Below, piece after piece: positions 9,218-17,909 of a stretch of 64,000 nt of DNA. The DNA is from Luteibacter rhizovicinus. Its GTDB lineage: Bacteria; Pseudomonadota; Gammaproteobacteria; Xanthomonadales; Rhodanobacteraceae. Location: positions 186,001 to 250,000 of the forward strand of contig NZ_SMCS01000001.1 in NCBI RefSeq assembly GCF_004342265.1, read 5' to 3'. The position numbers and the translations under genes are program-made. Each line of letters begins with the position of its first letter. Position 1 is the first letter of the stretch. The notes under the pieces were generated by a model, which did no database searches, was not told the origin of the DNA, and saw nothing but the letters and a program-made list of their open reading frames with translations.

Positions 9218-9985
9218 TTACTTGGCGGCCAGACGCACGGCGCCATCGAGACGGATCGTCTCGCCGTTGATGTAGATATTGGTCAGGATGAACGCGACGG
9301 TATCGGCGAATTCTTCCGGCTTGCCCAGACGCGAAGGGAAGGGGATAGACGCGCTCAGCGATTCCTGCACCAACGGCGGCATGTTGTCGACCATGGGCGT
9401 CCAGAAGATGCCCGGAGCGATAGTGGCGACACGGATGCCGAAGCGCGCGAGTTCGCGCGCCATCGGAAGCGTCATGCCGACGATGCCGCCTTTCGATGCG
9501 GAGTAGGCGGCCTGGCCGATCTGGCCTTCGTAAGCCGCGACCGAGGCGGTGTTCACGATGACGCCGCGCTCGCCGTCCTCGCCCGTGGCATTGCCCTGCA
9601 TCAGGGACGCGGCGGCCTTGGCGACGTTGAAGCTGCCGACGAGGTTGACCATCACCGTGCTGGCGAACGTCGACAGCGGCATCGGGCCTTCCTTGCCCAG
9701 CACGCGACCGGCGCCAAGGATGCCCGCGCAATTGACGACGACATTCAGGCCACCCATGGCGTCGCGGGCGGCCGCGACGTTGGCGGCGACGCCTTCCTCG
9801 GACGTGACGTCGGTCCGCTGGAAGCTGGCCTTCGTTCCGAGCGCTGCCGCGGCGGCATGGCCTTTTTCTTCGTTGACATCGAAGAGGGCGACCTGCGCGC
9901 CGCTGGCGATCAGCTTCTGGGCGACGGCGTGGCCGAGACCTGAGGCACCGCCGGTGATGATCGCTTTGACCTGGTCGAGCTGCAT
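9218..9985 (-). CDS. SDR dehydrogenase, 3-hydroxyacyl-CoA dehydrogenase type-2-like
   Basis: The 255-aa classical short-chain dehydrogenase begins MQLDQVKAIITGGASGLGHAV (Rossmann TGxxxGxG), has the VNCAG structural motif and the YSASK catalytic Tyr-Lys pair. The overall pattern (GASGLG, FDVNEEKG, PFPSRLGKPEEFA) is that of HSD10/type-2 3-hydroxyacyl-CoA dehydrogenases, which oxidise 3-hydroxy(2-methyl)acyl-CoA with NAD. It may serve fatty-acid or branched-chain amino-acid breakdown; the leucine-degradation genes ~2 kb away fit this. It is on the same strand as efpL, 39 nt apart. Confidence 0.88.
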   Translation of the reverse strand: MQLDQVKAIITGGASGLGHAVAQKLIASGAQVALFDVNEEKGHAAAAALGTKASFQRTDVTSEEGVAANVAAARDAMGGLNVVVNCAGILGAGRVLGKEGPMPLSTFASTVMVNLVGSFNVAKAAASLMQGNATGEDGERGVIVNTASVAAYEGQIGQAAYSASKGGIVGMTLPMARELARFGIRVATIAPGIFWTPMVDNMPPLVQESLSASIPFPSRLGKPEEFADTVAFILTNIYINGETIRLDGAVRLAAK

Positions 9986-10034
9986 AAAAGTCTCACGTGC
10001 ATGGGCTAGAGGCGGAATGGTAGCCGAGGCGCCG

Positions 10035-10625
10035 CTACGGCGCGCGGGTGGCTGCCGAGCCTATCGCCAGCAAATCCGCCAGTTCCGGACTGCCGGCCAG
10101 CTCGGGGAAGCGGATCAGCGGGGCGGGGACGGCAGGCGGCGTATGCAGGGTTTTCTGCCATACGCCCACGTCCCACCAGCGATCGAGCTTGTAGCCCGCG
10201 TCCCGCCAGATGCCGGCGGGCGTGAAGCCCATGGATTCGTGCAATGCCACGCTGGTCTCGCCGGGTAGCGTGATGACGCCTACGGCCTGGTTGATCCGCT
10301 GCATGTTCATGACGTCGAGCAAGGTCGCGTACAGGCGCCGCGCGATGCCACGGCGACGCGCGTTGCCGTGGACGTAAATCGAGGTTTCGGCGATCCAGTC
10401 GTAGGCCGCGCGCTCACGGAATCTGCCGCAGTACGCATAGGCGAGCACGGTGCCGTTTTCTTCCCAGACCAGCCACGGATAACTCTGCATGCGCGCGACG
10501 ATGCGTTCGCGCATGGCGTCGTCGCCCGGCAGTCCCGTTTCGAAGGTGATCGCGCTGTCTTCGACGATGGGCGCGTAAATCGCGTGACAGGCGGCGGCGT
10601 CATGCGGCGTGGCAATGCGGATCAC
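10035..10625 (-). CDS. GNAT acetyltransferase (phosphinothricin acetyltransferase-like)
   Basis: The ~196-aa GNAT protein begins with GTG (MIRIATPHDAAACHAIYAPIVEDS) overlapping the stop of the gene before it as GTGA, which fixes the start. It contains ETSIYVHGNARRRGIARRLYATLL (acetyl-CoA binding R/Q-x-x-G-x-G/A) and ALHESMGFTPAGIWRDAGYKLDRWWDVGVWQK, the pattern of the PAT/Bar-like N-acetyltransferases. These acetylate small amines such as methionine sulfone or phosphinothricin. The ~30-residue C-terminal tail is extra relative to the family. Confidence 0.85.
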   Translation of the reverse strand: MIRIATPHDAAACHAIYAPIVEDSAITFETGLPGDDAMRERIVARMQSYPWLVWEENGTVLAYAYCGRFRERAAYDWIAETSIYVHGNARRRGIARRLYATLLDVMNMQRINQAVGVITLPGETSVALHESMGFTPAGIWRDAGYKLDRWWDVGVWQKTLHTPPAVPAPLIRFPELAGSPELADLLAIGSAATRAP

Positions 10626-11086
10626 AGGTTCTTTTCCATGAAGATGCTGGCGGGGTTCGCATAGTGATTGCCAAATGGCGGGCAACGGCGATAACCGGCC
10701 CGTTCGTAGAGTTCCAGCGATTCGGTCTGCGCGGTGCCCGTTTCCAGGCGCACGATACGACCGCCCGCTTTGCGCACCTGGCCTTCCAGCGCTTCGAGCA
10801 TCTGCTTGCCCAGGCCCATGCCCCGGCAGGCGGGCAGTACGTACATGTGTTTCAGTTCGACGTAGTCGTCGTGGTCCACGCAGGCACCGCACGCGAGCGG
10901 CGTGCCGTCCACGCGCGCTGTCATGAAGCTGACGTTCGGCTGGCGCAATGCTTCCAGGCCGATCGACTCGCGACTGGTCGTCGTGTACAGGTCGGACAGG
11001 TAGCCATCGAACTGTTCGATCAGCGGGAGTATGTCGGCCTTGCCCGGATCGTCGGTGGCGAAGATGAGTTGCGGCGGCTGGGGCAT
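10622..11086 (-). CDS. GNAT N-acetyltransferase
   Basis: The 154-aa GNAT-fold protein has the acetyl-CoA binding segment MYVLPACRGMGLGKQMLEALE and a C-terminal LYERAGYRRCPPFGNH block. The latter resembles small GNATs that act on small molecules. The substrate is unknown. Its stop overlaps the next gene's GTG start, so it is translationally coupled to a second GNAT, and a third lies 6 nt upstream. Confidence 0.85.
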   Translation of the reverse strand: MPQPPQLIFATDDPGKADILPLIEQFDGYLSDLYTTTSRESIGLEALRQPNVSFMTARVDGTPLACGACVDHDDYVELKHMYVLPACRGMGLGKQMLEALEGQVRKAGGRIVRLETGTAQTESLELYERAGYRRCPPFGNHYANPASIFMEKNL

Positions 11087-11092
11087 TGCGCG

Positions 11093-11587
11093 TTATTCCT
11101 GGAGATCGCGAATGAAGAACTTATCGCAACTGAAGTGGCCCGTGCCGCCCATGGGCGCGTCGAGCGTGCGAAAGCCGTGGCGCCGGTAGAGCGTTTGTGC
11201 GGCATCCATGCCGGACAGGGTCTCCAGATAACACTGGCGGAATCCCAGGTCCCGGGCGGTCGCGAGACAGCGCTCCATCATCGCGCCGCCCGCGCCGATG
11301 CCGCGGGCTTCGGGCAGGAAGTACATTTTGCGAAGTTCGCAGACGCTGGAGTCGCCGCCTTCCAGCGGAGCGACGCCAGCGCCGCCGATGACAACGCCTT
11401 CGCGCTCCACGACGAAATACGCGCGGCGCCCGCCCGCATAGGCATGGCTCATCCCGCCGACTTCCGCATCGTGGATGGCGAAGCCGGGACCGTCGGCGCC
11501 GAATTCCGGCATGACGGTACGGATGATGGCGGCGATAACGCCATCGTCGCGGGATTCGATGGAGCGGATGGCGAAAGGCGTGGTCAT
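11093..11587 (-). CDS. GNAT N-acetyltransferase
   Basis: The ~164-aa GNAT protein (MTTPFAIRSIESRDDGVIAAI) shows MYFLPEARGIGAGGAMMERCLATA and LYRRHGFRTLDAPMGGTGHFSCDKFFIRDL. The end is typical of GNATs once annotated as MarR-associated acetyltransferases. A TTG nine codons upstream (11614) could also start it; the ATG at 11587 is preferred as the family begins here. It is first in a run of three tightly spaced minus-strand GNAT genes. Confidence 0.83.
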   Translation of the reverse strand: MTTPFAIRSIESRDDGVIAAIIRTVMPEFGADGPGFAIHDAEVGGMSHAYAGGRRAYFVVEREGVVIGGAGVAPLEGGDSSVCELRKMYFLPEARGIGAGGAMMERCLATARDLGFRQCYLETLSGMDAAQTLYRRHGFRTLDAPMGGTGHFSCDKFFIRDLQE

Positions 11588-11657
11588 GGGAGGATTCGTG
11601 GCCTGGCGTGGCAATTCGTTCCGATTCTAGCCAAATCCGTCGCCGCCGATTTCTGAG

Positions 11658-12155
11658 TTGCGTCACGGCCGGGGTGGACCCTCGTACGGGGATGTATTCG
11701 TGTCCGATCAGCTTGCCGGGCGTGGCGGCCAATGGCCTGTGGGGCCGACGGTGGGTTTGAGCCTGAGCTTCAGTGCGCTGAACACGGCGAACGCGGGGTT
11801 CGGTCGCGGCTGGTCGCTGTCGACGACGCGCTACGACGGCCGGCGGCACGTGTTGCAGTTATCGACCGGCGAGTCGTTCAGGGCGGATGGCCGGTCGTCG
11901 GGACGATGACCTTCAAGGACCGCAAGCTGCGCTCGATCGCATAGGTGCGATAAGCGGCGCAGACGGCATACGTTATCGGTACTACGAGGCCGGAAAGCTT
12001 GCGCACGAGGCGGGTGAGGACGAATCGTCGTCGTTCCATGCCTTCGCCGGTCAGACATTGGCCGACCATGGGCGAATGGTGAGTGGCGCTATGACGAAGA
12101 AGTCGTACGCGCCCGTGTCACCCGGCTGGCGGTTTCCTTGCCAAGTTGCGCGGCA
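11658..12155 (+). pseudogene. RHS/YD-repeat protein remnant
   Basis: Short stretches in different frames resemble the core of an RHS-type protein. GLSLSFSALNTANAGFGRGWSLSTTRYD and LQLSTGESFRADG occur at ~11754-11890, then in another frame TFKDRKLRSIA, then YRYYEAGKLAHEAGED at ~11975-12020, then EWRYDEEVV at ~12080. They follow one another in the order expected of one gene but are broken by stops and frameshifts. I read this as a decayed fragment of a large RHS gene. Its end runs into the 3' end of the convergent HMG-CoA lyase gene. No other feature is visible in this gap. Confidence 0.6.
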
Positions 12156-12994
12156 AGCCATGCACCCGTAGCCACGAGTGCGTCCAGATCGACACCCGTG
12201 TGCATGCCCATGCCGCTCAGCATGTACACCACGTCCTCGCTCGCGACATTTCCGGTAGCGCCTTTCGCATACGGGCAGCCGCCCGTGCCCGACACGGCGC
12301 TGTCTACGACGCGGACGCCTTCTTCAAGGCAGGACAGGATGTTCGCCAATGCCTGGCCGTAAGTGTCGTGGAAATGTACCGCGAGGGCGTGCATCGGCAC
12401 GTCGACGGCAACGGCATGCAGCATCGCGCGCGCCTTCGCTGGCGTGCCGATGCCGATGGTGTCGCCAAGCGAAATTTCGTAGCAACCCAGCTCGTGCAGG
12501 CGGCGAGCGACGCGTACCACGTCGGCGACGGGTACCTCGCCTTGATAGGGGCAGCCGAGTACCGTGGAAACATAGCCGCGAACTTTCACGCCATCGGCCT
12601 TGGCGCGCTCCAGTACGGGGAGGAAGCGTTCGATGGATTCGTCGATCGTGGCGTTGATATTCGCTCGGTTGAACGCTTCGGACGCGGCGGTGAACACGGC
12701 CACTTCCGTCGCGCCGACGTCGCGTGCGCGCTCGTAGCCGGTCAGGTTGGGGACGAGTACGGGATAGGAAACGCCGGGCAATTTGCGAATGCCGTGAAAT
12801 ACGTCGGTGGCATCGGCAAGTTGCGGCACCCATTTCGGACTGACGAAGCTGGTGGCTTCGATCGTCGTCAGACCGGTGGCCGACAGGCGATCGATCAGTT
12901 CGATCTTGGTCGACGTGGGCAGCAGGGTCTTTTCGTTCTGCAGGCCATCGCGCGCGCCGACTTCGACGATGCGTACGTGATTGGAACCGGTCAT
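12089..12994 (-). CDS. liuE: hydroxymethylglutaryl-CoA lyase
   Basis: The 301-aa TIM-barrel enzyme splits HMG-CoA to acetoacetate and acetyl-CoA, the last step of leucine breakdown. It shows IVEVGARDGLQNEK (metal and substrate site), EISLGDTIGIG and the active-site cysteine loop in VSGTGGCPYAKGATGNVASEDVVYML. The last residues (RARTTSSS) depart from the family and overlap the RHS remnant, so the native 3' end may have been replaced. It starts 11 nt after the stop of the biotin-carboxylase subunit gene, so the two form an operon. Confidence 0.94.
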   Translation of the reverse strand: MTGSNHVRIVEVGARDGLQNEKTLLPTSTKIELIDRLSATGLTTIEATSFVSPKWVPQLADATDVFHGIRKLPGVSYPVLVPNLTGYERARDVGATEVAVFTAASEAFNRANINATIDESIERFLPVLERAKADGVKVRGYVSTVLGCPYQGEVPVADVVRVARRLHELGCYEISLGDTIGIGTPAKARAMLHAVAVDVPMHALAVHFHDTYGQALANILSCLEEGVRVVDSAVSGTGGCPYAKGATGNVASEDVVYMLSGMGMHTGVDLDALVATGAWLAAQLGKETASRVTRARTTSSS

Positions 12995-13005
12995 GGGTCT
13001 GTCCT

Positions 13006-15000
13006 TCAGGTCGCGTCGACGAAGCGTACGAGCACGCTGTCCGCGTCCACGAAATCGCCTTGCGCCGCCATGATGGACTGGATGGTGCCGGCACGCGGCG
13101 CCTTCAAGGCCAGTTCCATTTTCATCGCTTCCATGACCATCAGTTCCTGGCCTTCCTCGACGGCATCGCCGACGGCCGTTTTCACTAGCACGATACGGCC
13201 GGGCATCGGCGCGGTGACGTGTTTCGCGCCTTGTGCTTCCGTGCTGATCCAGGCGAAAGCGGGCGCCTGCTCGAAGATCCAGCGCTGCGCGTTCGTGTCG
13301 TGCACGCGGATGCGGCCGTGGCCGATCGACAGCGGCACGCGACGGGCATGCTCGTCGAAACGTGCGCTGAGCGTGTCACCCGAGAGGCGGGCACCCGAGA
13401 CAGTGCACGCCGCGTCGGCATGGCGCAGTACGTAGTGGCCATCGTGTCCGTGCGCGTCGATTTCATGGCGAACGTTGCCTTCCATCAGCGCCACGACGCG
13501 CTTGCCAGGATGACCCAGCCGCCATGCGTCGGCGACGGCCCAGGGCGAGCCGGGATCGCCGTCCGGTGCTTTCTGGCGGGCCTCTTCGGTGAGGAGCGCC
13601 GCCGTTGCCGCAGCGAAGACCGTATCGGAACATGCTGTCGTGGTGCCGGTCAGGAATTGGTCGAGATGCCGGTCGAGGTAACCGGTGTCGATGCTGCCTC
13701 CGACGATGGCCGGATGGCGCACCAGTCGTTCGAGGAAGGCGATATTGGATTTCGGTCCGACGATGTCGCTGGCGGCCAGCGCTTCGCTCAGGCGTTCGAG
13801 CGCGGCTTCGCGCGTGGCGTCGTGAACGATGAGTTTGGCGATCATCGGGTCGTAGAAAATCGTGACCGTGTCGCCTTCGACAACGCCGCCATCCAGACGC
13901 ACGTGCGCCGAAGGCTGGGGCAGGGTCAGGCGGCGCAACTTGCCGGAGCCTGGCAGGAAGTTCTGTTCCGGATCTTCGGCGTAAAGCCGCACTTCGATGG
14001 CGTGGCCGTGCGCACGAACGTCGTCCTGCGCGAGCGGCAGCGGCTCGCCCGAAGCGATGCGCAGCTGCCATTCGACCAGATCCAGTCCGAGCGTTTCCTC
14101 GGTCACCGGATGTTCGACCTGAAGACGGGTATTCATCTCCATGAAGAAGAACTCGCCATCCTGCGCGACGATGAATTCGACGGTGCCCGCGCCCACGTAG
14201 TTCACGGCTTTCGCGGCAGCGACCGCCGCGGCGCCCATGCGCGTGCGGCGTTCGGCATCGAGGAAGGGGGAGGGCGTTTCTTCCAGCACTTTCTGATAGC
14301 GCCGCTGCGCCGAGCATTCGCGCTCGTTCAGATGGATGACGTTGCCCTGCGTGTCGCCGAACACCTGGAATTCGATGTGACGCGGATGCTCGACATAGCG
14401 TTCGAGAATGACGCGTGTGTCGCCGAACGCATTGGCGGCTTCGCGCTGCGCGGAGGCCAGCGCCTCCGCGAAGTCGCCGGCCGTGCGCACGATACGCATG
14501 CCTTTGCCGCCGCCGCCCGACGCGGCCTTGATCATCAGCGGGAAACCCGTGCGGGCAGCCTCGTCGGCCAGCCGGACCGGGTCCTGATCGGCGCCGTGGT
14601 AGCCCGGCACTAGCGGGACATCGTGGGTTTCCATCAACGCCTTGGCGGCGGCCTTGGAACCCATTGCGTCGATGCTTTCCGGGCGCGGGCCGATGAACAC
14701 GATGCCGGCTTCGGCGCAGGCGCGTGCGAACGCGGTGTTTTCCGACAGGAAACCGTAGCCTGGGTGGATGGCCTGGGCACCGGCGCGTTTTGCTACCTCG
14801 ATGATGGCGTCGGCACGCAGATAGGACTCGGCCGGGCGCGGGCCACCGATAGGCCAGGCCTCGTCGGCAAGACGGACGTGCTGGGCATCGGCGTCGGCGG
14901 TGGAATAGACCGCGACGGTGCGGATGCCGAGCCGCCGGCAGGTCCGGATCACACGGCAGGCGATTTCGCCTCGGTTGGCGATCAAAATACAGTCGAACAT
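13006..15000 (-). CDS. liuD: methylcrotonyl-CoA carboxylase biotin-containing (alpha) subunit
   Basis: The ~664-aa protein holds biotin carboxylase (residues 1-450: ILIANRGEIACRVIRTCRRLG, GGGGKGMRIV, EMNTRLQVEHPVTE), a linker, and a biotin-carrier domain at the C-terminus with MVMEAMKMEL, where the second K is biotinylated. It carboxylates biotin for conversion of 3-methylcrotonyl-CoA in leucine catabolism; pairing with HMG-CoA lyase favours this over acetyl- or geranyl-CoA carboxylase. I start it at MFDCILIANRG (ATG at 15000), not eight codons upstream. The carboxyltransferase partner and the isovaleryl-CoA dehydrogenase genes are not in the window. Confidence 0.92.
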   Translation of the reverse strand: MFDCILIANRGEIACRVIRTCRRLGIRTVAVYSTADADAQHVRLADEAWPIGGPRPAESYLRADAIIEVAKRAGAQAIHPGYGFLSENTAFARACAEAGIVFIGPRPESIDAMGSKAAAKALMETHDVPLVPGYHGADQDPVRLADEAARTGFPLMIKAASGGGGKGMRIVRTAGDFAEALASAQREAANAFGDTRVILERYVEHPRHIEFQVFGDTQGNVIHLNERECSAQRRYQKVLEETPSPFLDAERRTRMGAAAVAAAKAVNYVGAGTVEFIVAQDGEFFFMEMNTRLQVEHPVTEETLGLDLVEWQLRIASGEPLPLAQDDVRAHGHAIEVRLYAEDPEQNFLPGSGKLRRLTLPQPSAHVRLDGGVVEGDTVTIFYDPMIAKLIVHDATREAALERLSEALAASDIVGPKSNIAFLERLVRHPAIVGGSIDTGYLDRHLDQFLTGTTTACSDTVFAAATAALLTEEARQKAPDGDPGSPWAVADAWRLGHPGKRVVALMEGNVRHEIDAHGHDGHYVLRHADAACTVSGARLSGDTLSARFDEHARRVPLSIGHGRIRVHDTNAQRWIFEQAPAFAWISTEAQGAKHVTAPMPGRIVLVKTAVGDAVEEGQELMVMEAMKMELALKAPRAGTIQSIMAAQGDFVDADSVLVRFVDAT

Positions 15001-15179
15001 GCTGGCCCGCAGTGTCGGTAACAAACGGCGAACGCTAACAGATTCGCCGTTTTCGGCGGGTTGCGGCGCAGCAATTCCGGGTGCGTGAAGTCGTTGCGAT
15101 TTGCAGTGAATCGGCCTCTCCCCTAGCCTTATACCCCAGGCTGGGGCTTCCGGCCGTTGTCATCCCCCCCTCTAGCGAG

Positions 15180-15668
15180 ATGTCCATGCAGATTGCAAAC
15201 CGCCACGCCGTTTCCTTCCATTACACGCTGACCGACGATCAGGGCAACGTCATCGACAGCTCCGACGGTCGTGAGCCGCTGGCATACATCCATGGCGAAG
15301 GCCATATCGTTCCGGGTCTGGAAAAGGCGCTGGAAGGCCGTTCGGAAGGCGACCAGTTCAAGGTCGATGTGATTCCCGAAGAGGGTTACGGCGTTCGCCA
15401 TCCCGAACTGGTGCAAATCGTGCCGCGCGAGGCCTTCCAGGGTGTGGAAGACCTGCAGCCGGGCATGCAGTTCCAGGGTCGCAACGACCAGGGCAGCATC
15501 AACGTAACCATCGCCTCCATCGACGGCGACAACGTCACGGTCGACGGCAATCACCCGCTCGCTGGACAGACGCTGCATTTCGCAGTGGAAATCGCGAATG
15601 TGCGCGAAGCGTCCGCAGAAGAACTCCAGCACGGTCACGTGCATGGCGAAGGTGGTCATCACCACTAA
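15180..15668 (+). CDS. slyD: FKBP-type peptidyl-prolyl isomerase SlyD
   Basis: This 162-aa cytosolic prolyl isomerase/chaperone begins MSMQIANRHAVSFHYTLTDD. It has the SlyD FKBP core (EPLAYIHGEGHIVPGLEKALEG), the inserted flap domain (~70-130: PEEGYGVRHPELVQ, HPLAGQTLHF) and a short metal-binding histidine tail (HGHVHGEGGHHH). The tail is shorter than in E. coli. The ATG at 15186 is an equally possible start; in-frame codons upstream of 15180 look non-coding. A strong terminator follows directly. Confidence 0.95.
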   Translation: MSMQIANRHAVSFHYTLTDDQGNVIDSSDGREPLAYIHGEGHIVPGLEKALEGRSEGDQFKVDVIPEEGYGVRHPELVQIVPREAFQGVEDLQPGMQFQGRNDQGSINVTIASIDGDNVTVDGNHPLAGQTLHFAVEIANVREASAEELQHGHVHGEGGHHH

Positions 15669-15673
15669 GTAGA

Positions 15674-15700
15674 AGGGCGGCCTCAGGGTCGCCTTTTTTC
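15674..15700 (+). terminator. intrinsic terminator of slyD
   Basis: GGGCGGCC-TCA-GGGTCGCC hairpin followed by six T residues, five bases after the slyD stop codon. Confidence 0.88.
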
Positions 15701-15761
15701 TTCACGCCTTTTCGGGGACGGCTCGGCTTTGCCATCGCTTTCGCGCTGTGACGTTTCGGGG

Positions 15762-16002
15762 AGAGCCGTCGGCCACCACCCTCGACGCTCCGGCTTCACC
15801 GTCGCTCGGGGAAGGAGAGCCGCTTTGCGGCTTTTGTCTGATGGCTGCGCCCCGTCGCGCCCGCGCTGCGGGCGGGGGTTTTTGATTCGGCCTCCCTGCC
15901 TCAGCAAAAACGGCGGACCGTCCAGGTCCGCCCCCTGCGGGCCTTGTCCGCCCGCCGCGCTCGGTTGCGCAAGTCGCGTCGAGGGTGGTGGCCGACGGCT
16001 CT
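15762..16002. repeat. intergenic element bounded by 26-bp perfect inverted repeats
   Basis: The arms at 15762-15787 and 15977-16002 are exact reverse complements (agagccgtcggccaccaccc and on). Similarity continues imperfectly ~15 nt outward on both sides. The 189-nt interior is GC-rich with smaller hairpins (such as GCCGC-TTT-GCGGC near 15830) and no convincing gene. Together with the slyD terminator this accounts for the 444-nt gap before pldA. It looks like a non-coding mobile or dispersed element. Confidence 0.6.
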
Positions 16003-16112
16003 TCCGAACGTTGCGGTTACGTGGAGGAGAGCATTGCGTCGATGCATTGGTATAGCTGACCCCATCCGATGCACGCCTCCCCAAGGCACGAGCGTGAGGC
16101 GGCGAAGAACGC

Positions 16113-17183
16113 TCAGTACCAATCGAGCAACGACACGCCCAAGCCCAGATAGGTCGCCTTGTGGTTGTAGTCGATCATGCTCTCGCCATATCCGTTGAAT
16201 ACTTCCAGATAGCCGCGGAAGTTGTTCACTATCGGGAAGCTCCAGGTAAAGCGCAGCGAGCCGTGCGATTCGTCGCCGCCGCGGAAGGAGTGACGCGCGG
16301 CGAGGGCGAATTCGTTCGAGCGCCATTCGCGCACGACCTGGATTTCTCCGCGGCCCATGTAGTTCGAGATGTCCGGGTTGTCGTCGGTTTTCCGGTCTTC
16401 CGGAATGCGCCACCACGGGCGCAGCATGACGGTCCAGCCTTCACGTTCCAGGCCAATGTTGGCGATGACGCGGTTCCAGCTCCGGGAGAGCGGGTCGCCC
16501 CGTCCGTTGGACTGGTGGGCTACGCCGATGCCCGCGAGCTTGCCGGTCCAGCCGAGAATTTCGTAGTTCGTATTGAATACGAGCATCGCCTCGGGCTCAT
16601 AGTTCGTTTCGCGGAACGGGCGCGAGAGATCCTTGTTGTAGACCTGCCAGCGGGACGACTGGGTATAGCCGACCCACAGGTCGCCGGCATCGCCGAAGAC
16701 GCCTTGCCAGACCTTGGTCTTCAGGCTCAGCTGGAACTTCATTTCGGCGTTCTGAAGGCCCTGTGGCGTGTCGACCGTATGATTCGGCGAAGGACTGTGC
16801 GGCGTCTGGTTCTGGTCACTGCTGATGAAATACGGCAGCACGTAAGTGGGCCTGTAGCCGCGCAGATTCATCGTGCCGAGCTTGCTTTCCGGCGACAGTT
16901 CCCAGCGACTGTCCAGCAACGAAAGCGGCTTCGCGACATTGCCGCTGTCCCGCGTGGCCGCGTCGACCACGGGCGAATTGCGCGCGGCGGTATCGTCTTT
17001 CCTGGCGGAGGTTTCCATCCGCGGCCGCCCGACCGCCTTGTCGTAACAGGCGAGGCGCTGTGCATCGGTTTCGATGGCGGAGCAGGCGCGTATGTCCATC
17101 GGACTGGGATTCTGTGCCCACGCGCTTCCCATGTTCAGGCACGCCAAAGCGCCTACGGCCGTTGCCGTCGTCAATCGTTTCAT
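16113..17183 (-). CDS. pldA: outer-membrane phospholipase A
   Basis: The 356-aa protein starts with a Sec signal peptide (MKRLTTATAVGALACLNMGSAWA). It then has a ~90-residue N-terminal extension and the 12-strand OMPLA barrel ending LGLGVSLLDWY with a terminal aromatic. The catalytic set is visible in GVAHQSNGRGDPLSRSWNRV: His and Ser of HQS and the Asn of SWNR, matching H142, S144 and N156 of E. coli PldA. OMPLA hydrolyses misplaced outer-leaflet phospholipids and is activated by dimerisation with calcium. It is monocistronic by position. Confidence 0.94.
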   Translation of the reverse strand: MKRLTTATAVGALACLNMGSAWAQNPSPMDIRACSAIETDAQRLACYDKAVGRPRMETSARKDDTAARNSPVVDAATRDSGNVAKPLSLLDSRWELSPESKLGTMNLRGYRPTYVLPYFISSDQNQTPHSPSPNHTVDTPQGLQNAEMKFQLSLKTKVWQGVFGDAGDLWVGYTQSSRWQVYNKDLSRPFRETNYEPEAMLVFNTNYEILGWTGKLAGIGVAHQSNGRGDPLSRSWNRVIANIGLEREGWTVMLRPWWRIPEDRKTDDNPDISNYMGRGEIQVVREWRSNEFALAARHSFRGGDESHGSLRFTWSFPIVNNFRGYLEVFNGYGESMIDYNHKATYLGLGVSLLDWY

Positions 17184-17306
17184 CCGCTAAAGCTCCCTTG
17201 ATGCCCGCTGGCAACAGGGAGTGTATCCGGCGCGAACGTGTGAATTCCGTGCAGTACGCCAATGCGGGAAATGCGGGAGGCCGGCTGGCCTCCCGCGTGC
17301 GATCGC

Positions 17307-17753
17307 TTATTTATGTTTCAGCCATGCCTCGTACTCGCTCTTCGATATTTTTCCATCGCGGTTCTTGTCCGCGTACTGGAAGTCGTTGGCGAGTAGCGGA
17401 TAGGCCGACGCCTGACTTTCGGAAATGGACTGCCCGCCATTGGCGAGCGTGGCGAAGTCCGGCGCCGGGCCCGCTTTGGGCATCGGGTTTGGCGCGGTGT
17501 CGACCGTCACCTGGCCCTGCGGCGTCGACATGGTGGTGCCACCACGGGCGCCGGCTTCCGGCGATGACGGCATAGCCGTCGCGGAGTCGCCAGGCGGCGG
17601 TGGCGGTGGGGGCAGGGGAGGATTGGGCGGAGGTACGTGGCCCGGCGGCGGGGGAGGCGGCATGGGCGGCGCAGGCGGAACATTCTGGGCGAACAGCGCG
17701 CCGGCGACGAGCAGCGACGTACCCGCAAGCATCACTCGAATCTGTTTGTTCAT
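17307..17753 (-). CDS. exported proline-rich EF-hand protein
   Basis: The 148-aa product begins MNKQIRVMLAGTSLLVAGALFAQ, a signal peptide, after a CGGAGG ribosome site. Residues ~25-55 are a proline-rich run with stretches of consecutive prolines; a spacer follows. The end carries one EF-hand-type calcium loop, DKNRDGKISKSEYEAW, just before the stop. It is probably a periplasmic or cell-wall-spanning calcium-binding protein of unknown role. An upstream in-frame start (~17834) is rejected because it lacks a ribosome site. Confidence 0.82.
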   Translation of the reverse strand: MNKQIRVMLAGTSLLVAGALFAQNVPPAPPMPPPPPPGHVPPPNPPLPPPPPPPGDSATAMPSSPEAGARGGTTMSTPQGQVTVDTAPNPMPKAGPAPDFATLANGGQSISESQASAYPLLANDFQYADKNRDGKISKSEYEAWLKHK

Positions 17754-17909
17754 CTGGTTTAGCCTCCGTATGAAGACCTGGTGCGTGAACCTCCACCGCG
17801 TCCCATGCAATGGAATCATTGCCGACGCTAGCAAGCGACGATTTAATGGGGGCCCAATCCGAATAGCGCCTGCACTGGCGCGTCACGGGTTTCAGACGGC
17901 GTCTCCACA

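Noticed and set aside
15683-16084. Short frames on both strands in the slyD-pldA gap
   Set aside because: They lie in the inverted-repeat element, are Arg/Pro/Ser-rich with no domain, and lack ribosome sites.
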